From: Amphiura filiformis
Taxonomy: Eukaryota; Echinodermata; Ophiuroidea; Amphilepidida; Amphiuridae
NCBI RefSeq assembly: GCF_039555335.1
Contig: NC_092640.1
Location: 42,350,599-42,414,598, forward strand
Reading direction: 5' to 3'
DNA length: 64,000 nt
This document shows positions 40,801 to 51,600 of this stretch, in pieces. The translations under genes were made by a program, and so were the position numbers. The stretch's first letter is position 1. Each line of letters starts with the position of its first letter. Under the pieces are notes generated by a model that made no database searches, was not told the DNA's origin, and saw only the letters and a list, made by a program, of their open reading frames with translations.

Positions 40801-43800
40801 AGTGCATAGGAACAATGCCGGAAACTACGTCACGCTATTGTTCGACCTAGGATACATCATTCGCCATTTTGTAAATATTAACGCATGATCGTTGCTTTGA
40901 AATTTCCACCGGATAGAGCGTAAGAGCACGCTTTGACCATGCGCAAAAAAAATAATAACATGGAGATGTTTAAGATTGATTCATAGATGTTTCAAAAATT
41001 ACCGCCATATTGCATAGATTCACCAAAGAATGGTTTGTTAAGTACTATACTTATATTTAGTAATTGAAAATCGGGAGAATTTTAAGAAATCAATGTTTTT
41101 ACCTGTCGGTATTACAACTCGTGAAACACATTAGTGATGTGCCTGGGTGACCTAAATCTACTAACCTTTAACGTTTCCTCTATGAACTCTAACCCTCTTG
41201 CAATATGGCGCCTATTGTCTAGACCTAGGCTACATCTTCCGGTTTGGTTATGTAACCTAGGATGCTTATCCCTTCGTCTATTATTCCTGCCAACTTGCTC
41301 AAAAGGGTATTGTCGATATAAAAAAAGAACATTCGCCTTGTTATGTAAATCAGACAGATCTCACGCTCCGTAGATTTTACACTGCATGGATGTCGGAGCT
41401 TGCTCTTTGGTTATGCTCAATCATGTTCCTATTTTGTGTGTGCAAGATCGTTCTTACACAGGTGAATGAACATGAAAAGAGAGTATTGCACGAATATATT
41501 GTGCGGAGTAAATATCACAGTAGTGTATTCAGGAATGTAATGTATTTCAACAACGATTTTATTCTGTTGTTCTCTTTATCTTTAGGCTCGTTTCCTGATC
41601 AGTGATTTCGGTGTCTTCATGGCCTTCATTCTCATGACGTTCATCGATTACATGGTCGGCATCCCAACTCCAAAACTGACTGTACCGAGTGAATTTGCGG
41701 TAAGGGCCAACTGCATGACCTTGGGGGAAAGCTGTAATATAAAAATGAAACACTTTTAATATGCCAAGTCTTAACACTTACCCATAACAGTACCCACTAC
41801 TACAAAATAATACTATATAACGCGACTGCAACACCAAGCACCCACGTGATGCGATTGCTTAACCATCCAAAATCACATATACACACAAAATCGTTGGCAG
41901 AGCAACGTTCAAAACCGGTCGGAGGTGACAACTTTTCTCTTCTTCTTTCTTTCTTAATATTCTTCATAAAAGTAGTTGTTCCTCAAACAGGAATGTTGCA
42001 CATGTCTCTTTGTTGAACCTTTTATTCATAATAGTCGCTTATAAACTGATTCATTTATTTTTGTTGGTTCCATTAGCCAACCCGTTCAGACCGTGGATGG
42101 ATGGTACCCATCTTTGGTGTAAACCCATGGTGGACATATTTCGCAGCCATTCTCCCAGCCTTCCTATGTGGTATTCTAATCTTCATGGATCAACAGATTA
42201 CAGCTGTCATCGTCAACAGACAGGAAAACAAACTTAAGGTAAGCACTGGCTCAATATCCCGACCCCTGTGGAACACCATCATAAAACAAAAAGAAAACAA
42301 ACACTTATCCAAGAGCTTGCGGCCGCGCCGAATTCTATTTGTGGTCACTAGTACTGTCTAGTACTTAGTACTTGGAAAAAAATAGAACTCTTGACATGTA
42401 CACTATTGTCAACTGATTATTGATTACTTTGGTTGAGTTAAATATTGCACTTTGAATATCTAAAGTGCTCTCAGCGACTACAAAGGAAATGTATTGACCT
42501 AGTTAGATGCTTACTCTTGACCTTGCTTAATCGTGCATTTTTGTGACCGCTGCCTGTTAAGTTGGAGACCGCTACATTGCATTGGTCAAGCCTACTGGCC
42601 ACCACCAGAGACATTGGCGAAATTATGCTGTGCTTCCTTTTAATACACTAACAATGTTCATACTTAATTTCTAAAATAATCCGCATTCAAAGGTTGTGTA
42701 CCACTTCTACATTTTCATGTCACGTGAGGAGTATAAGAAGGTATTTTAAATATCGTGAAGTTCAACTGTTTCTTCATTTTTCCTTATTGCATTACAGAAA
42801 GGAGTCGGTTATCACTTGGATCTGTTAGTAGTCGGTATACTTCTGTTCCTGATGTCCGTTCTTGGTATGCCTTGGTTTGTCGCTGCTACTGTGTTGTCAA
42901 TCAACCACGTCGACAGTTTAAGAGTCATGTCAGAGACCACAGTGCCAGGAGAACCACCAAAGATTGTGGGATGCAGGTAAGAAGAGCAAATGTTGTCCAT
43001 TGTCGTATTTATTTTTTATAACTTCTAACGTCAGCTATAGTATGATACACAACATTTCCTTACACTACTTCTAACATGCTATAGTCTACATAATAATAAT
43101 AATTTATTGTGCTTAATCTCGCCGATTAACTCTTCGGCGTGCCCGGAACTTAAGCCGCAGACCCACGCCGATGCACATATGCTGAGAAATAAAATACTGT
43201 TGCGATATGCACTAACAAAATGTGTGTCTGCTCGATGAAAAGCCATGTTCAGTCACCCGTTCATCGGCTTGATCGGCCCAACTCCTGCATTTCTCGCAAC
43301 TGGCTTATAACACTTGACAACAATAGCCTTACAAATTAGTGTCCTTGAGTGCGTTGATTCTTTGCTGGATTATATCGACTGATCCGAAAATTGCTCACGG
43401 TGAGTAAACTCAAGTAGGTACTACCAACGCTCTGCAGGGTCTACTGTTCTATTGTTTCCGATTAGAGCGCTGACATATTGGAAAATGTTGCCAATCAATA
43501 TTCATGAGAGTGTACATTCAACGTCCAGTTTTCGAAATTGGGTGACTTGTGTTTGGTAGGTGTGAAATACATCTGACTGGGCGTTTTAATTACGTAAAGA
43601 ATAAAGGCATTGACATCATCGAATGGCTGCCCAGTGCTGTTATGTGTTTAGTTATTATATATGCCTAATAATTATTATTAAATGTATTCATCATTCCTTT
43701 CTTTTCCCTTCTCTGTACTTATTCTTTCCTAGGCCTACACTTTATCACTCCCTCCCTCTCATTGTCCTCTCTCACCCTCCCTCTCTCATTCCCATCATTT

Positions 43801-46800
43801 TCCTTATATTTCTATTTATCTACTTGTATATATATTTTTATTTCTCCCTTCCTCCAGCCCTCTCTCAATCTCTATATCCCCTCCTCCCTCTTCCTCCCTC
43901 CTCTCCTCCCAAGACTTCCCACAGGGGTGAATCTGCCCCTTCCCAACCCCCTCCCCTCATTGGGTACGCCACTATTTCTACACCAATCTCCTTCTTAAAA
44001 TAAAATTAAATGGAAATTTCTTAAAAACAACCTTTATAGGCCTATACTTATACTTACATGTATACGTGGACATGGCAGCCTTCATACATTCTAATGTGTA
44101 ATCGATCAGGAGGAGCATTCAATTTATTTAAATGAAACGCCTAACGTCAGGTGGGTGGTAAAGATGATTGCATCGACAGCTAAAGCCTCCTTTATAGAGT
44201 TCAGACCCACACAAGCACACATTTGGGATACGTTAGTACAATGGTACCACTTTACACATGACTGCCCTTACACATGACTGTAGTGTGGTCACTTATTGAT
44301 ACTCGCCTGTCATGTAGAGCGTTAATATGATGCCGGATCAGTGACCAATTTAATGGCGGAACCCCTTTATTCGAAACAATGGTACCACTTTTATGAATAG
44401 CCTGTCGCAACTTCTAATCGGTATCAAACGAACAAAAGATTATATAATCTATTGCGACTCTATTTCTATTTAAAAGCTCTTTGGGTACTACAATAAACAT
44501 TAATATAAAGGTTTCGAGTAATGAATGAAAAACCGCAGAACAAGAAGATGGCAAGATTTTGCGAACTCGTTGCCCATAAATGCTCGCGATCTCGCAACCA
44601 GGGATATGGCTATACTATATTAATTCGTCGGCGTGCTGCGGCTTGAAACTGCAAGCCGCAGGAGAGCCCGAGACGAGACGACGTAGAGTTAATCGGCGAG
44701 ATTAAGCATCGGGGCCTCAGTTATCAGAATTTAGAGGTCAATCTCACACTATTGTTTCACTATCTTTCAGGGAGCAACGTGTGACAGGTGTCGTCGTCTT
44801 TCTTTTAATGGGTGTGTCCAGCCTATTGACCAGTGTATTGAGGGTATGTATGGCCAGAATTCAACATTGCACAATATTATACATTATTATGTTTTGATGG
44901 ATCCAAGTGTGTGAAAATATTGGATCCAACACATAATAATGATAAAATTGATGCTTTACGCCCAATATTTATTGGTCTCGCTATGAGTTTTAAAATATTG
45001 GACGAGACGTTAAACTCATAGCTCGACCAATAAATATGGGCTCAATCGATCCAATTTTATATCACAAGTGCGTCAGAAATTCCGTGTCATTTTTGACATG
45101 ACACGAAGAACATCCTAGCTTCTCTTTTGATGTTCACTGAGAATGCGACCTTCAACACGTATAATTTGGAAGGCTATTTAGCATAACAAACGATAGTTTC
45201 CGATACATGCAATTTTATTATAAATAAATCATTTTCTGGCGCGTTTGTGTATAAATGATATGTCATGTTTTCATAGCATGATTCATGTTTTATGTTTTTA
45301 AGATTTATTTCAAAATCAAATTTTAAAAGCCCGTTAATAGCTATTACCCCGAAAAACAAGCTTTCGCAACATTTTCAAAATGGCACACAAGTGTGGCCAG
45401 AAAACGTTTTTAAACCATAGTCTTAGTTAGGTACTTTTGGTTACATAAAACGGTCTCACTCTACTGGGCCCCCTACTCTGGCCCATTCAAATCTGGTAGA
45501 TATTAACAGTGGCGTGGCCATACCTTTTTCTGAATTGGGAATCAAGGAAGGTAAATGTTGAGACAAAAATGGGTACAAAACAAGAGGTGGCAAAACTTCT
45601 CATAGGGGATATTAATTATACAGTATTTACTCAAGTGTACACGATTCCTGTGTCCCAGCAACAATTGGGCCCCACTCTAGCCGCATGGGTTCTAAGTTTT
45701 ACCTCACCTTGGATGGTACAAGTATATTGAAGACTGCGGCCACTGTGACTTTGGGAATGAGGTTGTAAGGAAATAGTCAACCACAGGGAAATTGTACTGT
45801 TATTAAAGTGACCAATGACTTAGGTCCTGAATATTCATGAGGTGTAATAATCATAATTAGCAATTATTAATCTGAATATTTTGTTCTTTCTGATAGCTCA
45901 TTCCAATGCCTGTCCTCTACGGTATATTCTTGTACATGGGTATTGCATCTCTACGTGGTGTCCAGGTAAGTCTAGCTGATTGCATATTTATAATCCATTC
46001 GTATTTGGTTTGAGCAAGTTTTTGTCGTATTATTATTTATTTGGTGGTTGACGTAATTTTGTATTATTCATCGAATACTCTGTGGATAAACATTATTAGA
46101 AAAAATTGCCGAAAAATCACAAAATTGTAATGGCTACAATATCTCACTTTGTACTAATTGTGGCCCATTTTCGTTACTGGTGATATTGGAGATTCATAGT
46201 GCAGTTTTGTCCACGGCAAATTCACCGTGACCTTTTCAGCCATAAACCCGCTTAGTGAAGATTAAACCGAAATATGCAGTACTAAACCATTATAGTAATC
46301 GATTGTCCAATGCAAATTTCTTACCACGTGATAATATTAATCCAATGAGCGATCGAATTGTCCGCTACGGTCGATTAATCCAATCGATAATGACGCTATT
46401 GACATGTACGGACGGAGGTCCACTGACTGAGTTTTGGGGTATTTTTCACTGGTTTGCTATCATTTACTTATCAAGGCGGTCCCCGTTATTATAAGGACTG
46501 TGCTAATAATTTAAAGATTGACATGTAGAGAATAAACCATACTTGATTGACAGAAAGTACTAAATTTGTACCTATTACGGTTTCATGGCACCCCTCTTGC
46601 AAATGCGACCAAGTCAGGGCGGCCCGGTGAAGCAAAATGTGCATTGGATTAACACAGGATTTTGGATAAGATGTCGATTTCCTTTCTCATACAAATGTAT
46701 GGTCCCCCATTATTAAAGCTTGTACCGGGTTAAAAATTCAGATATTTTGAAAAGAATAAGTATTTGAAACATAGAGCAAGTACTAAAATCAGAGGATGTT

Positions 46801-48630
46801 TAAAGACATTCCCACAACCCAATGGGGTTTCTGACCTTGTATGTCTGGCTTTTGTACACATGTGGCACAGTTGATCATACCTTACATTCGGATTGTGTGC
46901 AAATATCTGGTGTTTTCATCCTATTATTTAACATTCAAAACATCGAGACTTAGGAATAAAATTAATGCAGTGGGACAATATGAATGTTTCCTGTAAGAAA
47001 ATCAAATATCAGTCCTAAGTCTCAACTATTAACTCGTTGGCTGCAGTTTTAAAATGACCATTTTGTGTGTGTGGCAATGGGGACTTTGCCTTTAAAATTA
47101 GGTTATATTGATCAGATTTCCCAATCATAGTGCATTGTAGGAATGCCTTTAAGCCTCCTCTGTACTAAAATCATAGCTTTTATACTTTTTGATATATGAC
47201 GCTAACTAGTTCATCTCCTATATCTACAACACAGCGCTACCAGTACGGGTCAATTGCCTATTGTGAGTGCCCCTGTGTTGTGTGCATACATGTAGTTAAC
47301 AATAACTGCATGATGCCTCGACTGCCCTGGCGAAAAAACAATGGGATCAACAATTAACAATATTAATCTGCAAATAATATTTCGGGCCTGTCAACGAGCC
47401 AATTTATAAAGCGCGCCCCCTGACTCGGTGAACCAGGTATCCAATCAGAATACAGTATTTACAAGTAAATAACAAAGCATGTACAACATATTTACTTCCT
47501 TTGTACTAAACACAGCGCGTACTACCTTTTTACTTCTTTGTACTAAACACAGCATGTACCTTTTTACTTCCTTCCAGCTCGTCGAACGTATTGTTTTGTT
47601 CTTCATTCCTGGCAAGCATCAACCTGACTATTCTTACTTGAGGAAAGTCAAGCTATGGCGTGTCCACGTGTTCACTGTCATCCAAATCATCTGTCTTGCT
47701 CTGTTGTGGATTATCAAGGAGTCCATGGCTTCTATCGTCTTTCCTGTTATGGTAAGAAGATACGCTGTCACTATGATAATGTGATGAGTAAAATGACCAC
47801 CTTGTCACTATGAACAACATAATATGAGTGTGGCAAAACGGCGTGTGGCAATTCTAATTTATTACCACGTGCGCGGTTACAATATGGCAATACAAGAATC
47901 AGTAATATAATGTATGTGTATCCAGGCGGCATAGGAAGCGCAACACGTGACGTACGAGGCTGGCGAAGATACAGGGCTGACAGCCCCATTCAAAATACAC
48001 GGTTAGCAATTACAAATGGAAAATTAACATACTTGCAGTGGGGTACTTTGTAGAACCCCGACGGTTTTAGAGTAAGATAATTTTGCTTTGATACTACATA
48101 ACAAATTTAGAATTGTTTGTGAAGATTTCATGATTATGTGTTAATCCAATGGCGACCTCAAAATTGGCGATATCGCTTCCATCACCGCCTGTGTGTATCG
48201 GTGGTTGATACATAGCGCCCCCACTGGAACCAAACGACCACTTATTGTTAACAAGATACTGTACTCTAGAAAACAGAATAACCAGAATGCATTATTATAA
48301 AATGATACTATTTTATATTGGGCGGGATATACTCACAAGAAGTTTAAAGCAATTCCCGCACAATGAGGCAAAATTATATTTATACATGAAATGTTTCAAA
48401 AACTGAAGACTTTTTCTTGCACTTTGTAGGTCATGGCTATCGTCTTCATCCGTAAACTCCTGGACTTATTCTTCACTCAATATGAAATGGGTGCACTTGA
48501 TGACGTCATTCCTGAGAGCAAGAAGAAACAGAAGCTTGAAGAAGAGGAGAGGGAAAAGGCAGAACAAGAAGAGGTCAGTGAGATTTATTATTATTTTGTT
48601 CTTTTTATTATTTTTATTATTATTATTATA

Positions 48631-48676
<46 letters not shown>

Positions 48677-51600
48677 CGTTTTCAAATTCTTTTTATGTGC
48701 ATCATTTTCACATTAGGGTGACATTTATCGTATTCTACTATTATTATATCTAGTATTATGTAAATATAATGTAAATTTATGGGCGACGGGCTGTCTATAA
48801 AATAATTATTAATATAGGCCTACAGTATTGGACACACCACAGAATATTTATAGCCAGCAAGTCACCCATAACCCATTTCATGCTTAATCAAACACAAAAA
48901 TTGATAGCGAGGAACCCGGAGACATCCCATTATAAATGTTCCCAACAAATACAAAAAGTTTTGTCTAGAAATATTGCTTTACGAACGTTAAACTGTTCAT
49001 TATTATTGTTGTTGTTATTATTGAATTATCGTTACCATTTTGTAAAGATCACGCACATGCAGATGTAAAAAGTGAAGCGGACGGTCATGTTGAAAAAGTG
49101 TCAAATTTGCGATATTCATTGTTTTCATTGCCTATCTGATGGGTGGTTCCATTTTCATCTCAAACGAATACCTTCATTAGCCTATAATGTTAAACGGTAT
49201 TGCTGCTATCGGTAAAACTCCATTCTTTGTCTCACTTTAAGGGGAGGGGTATGAACGTTTGGACAGTATTTATTGTGGGACATTAGAGCACATCAGACAT
49301 CGAATTGCATTCTGAATACGAAGAATGGCCTTCTGATATCAAATAATTTTGATTTTTTGAAATTCGCAATGTAATACACATTTTATGGCAAATCATTAAA
49401 ATTGATATGTTTGATATTTAACAGTACTCGAAGTAAACTTTATAAATCTGATGATTTATACTTAAAGTGTATGTAGGTGGGATATAAGCCGACGATCAAT
49501 TGAAAAATTTGACCTTTCGTATTGAAGATATGGATTTTTTTTTTTCCCAAAAAAAAAAAATTAGGTCTTTTTGGGAAAAAAATCATATCTTCAATATGAA
49601 AGGTCAAAATTTTCAATTGATCGTCGGCTTTTCCTCCCACCTACATACACTTTAAGAATATATCATTAGATTTATATAATTTACTTCGAGGACTGTTATA
49701 TATCAAAAATTTGAAAAATATCATTTTTTTATAATTTCTCATAAAATTTGTATTATATCATGATTTTCAAAAAATGAAAATTATTTGATATCAGATATAC
49801 ATGCTTCGTATTCAGAATGCAATTCGATACGTCTGAGGTGCTCTCAGGTCCCTAAAAAATACTGTCGAAACGCTCAAAACGCTCATTCCAGATCCCTTAA
49901 TAATTCCACAGTCACCATCCAACAGTAGGAACAAAAACGCATGTATATAAAGGGAATGCTTACAACAATAAATCCTATTGTATTATTTTTATTTCTCAAT
50001 CTAGTACACCCGTCAACGGTCAGGAACACTAACAGTAGAACTCGAAAACGGAGCAGCTCTCAGCATTCCAGCCAACAAGGTGACCTTTAACCCCCACGTT
50101 CAGACAAATGTAGATGAGGAGGAGAAAGACGACCCAGAAGAAGAGCGAAAAAGGCAGACTGCACTTGCTCTAGGCAACCTACGATATACAGGCACCACAC
50201 ACCCAAAGGGTTTTGAAAACATCACGACAAGCCCATCAAGCACAAGAAGGTATGTAATTACAATAAACATCTCAAAAAATGTAACTAACCCCCCTTAAAT
50301 AATGGCTATTATTCAAAAAGAGACTATTGTATTACAAATCTGTAAAATGCGTTGGAAGCAGAATTTATTTCTGCGCATTTTGACACCTCATTTGATACGA
50401 TAGCCCAGAAAACAATAAAACACCGGTCAATTTAATGTAGTGAGGTCCAGATTTAAAAGTTGCACTTACATACAAATTTTAACAATACAAAAACACTCAG
50501 ATATCATTACACAGGTTTCCTTCCATTACATTGAATACAAAATCAATACAATTTACTGCAACTTTCAAATCTTGGGTTACATTGATTTAAATGTACGCTG
50601 TGACGTCAATATTTAGTCAATTGCTGCAAATGAGGTGTCAAAATCTGCAGAAATAAATTCTGCTTCCAACGCATTTTACAGATTTGTAATACAATCACCT
50701 GTTTTTGAATAATGGTCATTATTTAAGGGGGTTAGTTACTTTTTTTGAGATGTTTAGAACTGAAAAGGTAGTAGTACTTGAGAATTGCCATGAATGTTGA
50801 GCATCCGTCATTATGATCTCAGGGACAAAATGACAGTCTCCCCCGCAAATTTGAACTGTCACTGTAATTTGTTACTTGACTAGATCCACGGTCAGTACAT
50901 AAACTGACTTACCGTAACCGTCACCTGAAGAATTTTATGGTCGAAACTATAATTGAAGATCGAATTAAAAAGACTAGTTTGCGTATGACGTCCTGTCAAG
51001 CAGACCAAAAATGCAATACTGCGCAGGTCAGCAACCAATCACGTCGCGCCTTTGCCCGGACCCGGACGTCAGACGCAAACTAGTCTTTTTAATTCGGTCT
51101 TCAATTATAGCACTGGTTCCAGTTTCTCGCGCCCAGGAGGGGGGGGGGGGGAGTGTGCGAAGCCTTTTGTGATGTCCCCTACGCACTGAACAAGTGTTAG
51201 TCTAAACATGATGGTGACAGCCACTGACAAGTTTTACACAAGAGATCACAGCATGTTGCAATGAGAAATTACCCCTTCCCTAAATCACGGTAAAACATCC
51301 ATATATTTTAAGGGGGTTTGAACGTAAATGTTACTCACAGACGAGACAATAATGACTGCTCAAGTTGGCTCGTATTTAAAAATGTTACCTACACGACATA
51401 TCAACGTAACCAGGACCCGCCCAATTGAGTGCTGGGGTGTGTTTGGGCACATGCTGTTTTAACAGTACAATGTGAGTAGGGGTCTGAAAAATTTCATTTC
51501 ATAATTTCAAAACACTTTGATCTAATATGTAAGTAGGTATCATCAAGTATTGATCAGACCCTGGTGTACTATAATACCAAGGGCATGGGAAGTTTCTTAC

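Noticed and set aside
43623..44003. 126-codon open frame on + strand (and 21414-21746 on - strand)
   Set aside because: Both are the same pyrimidine-rich tract inside the two copies of the hAT-like element. The peptide is low-complexity Leu/Ser/Pro/Phe, with no domain and no splice context.
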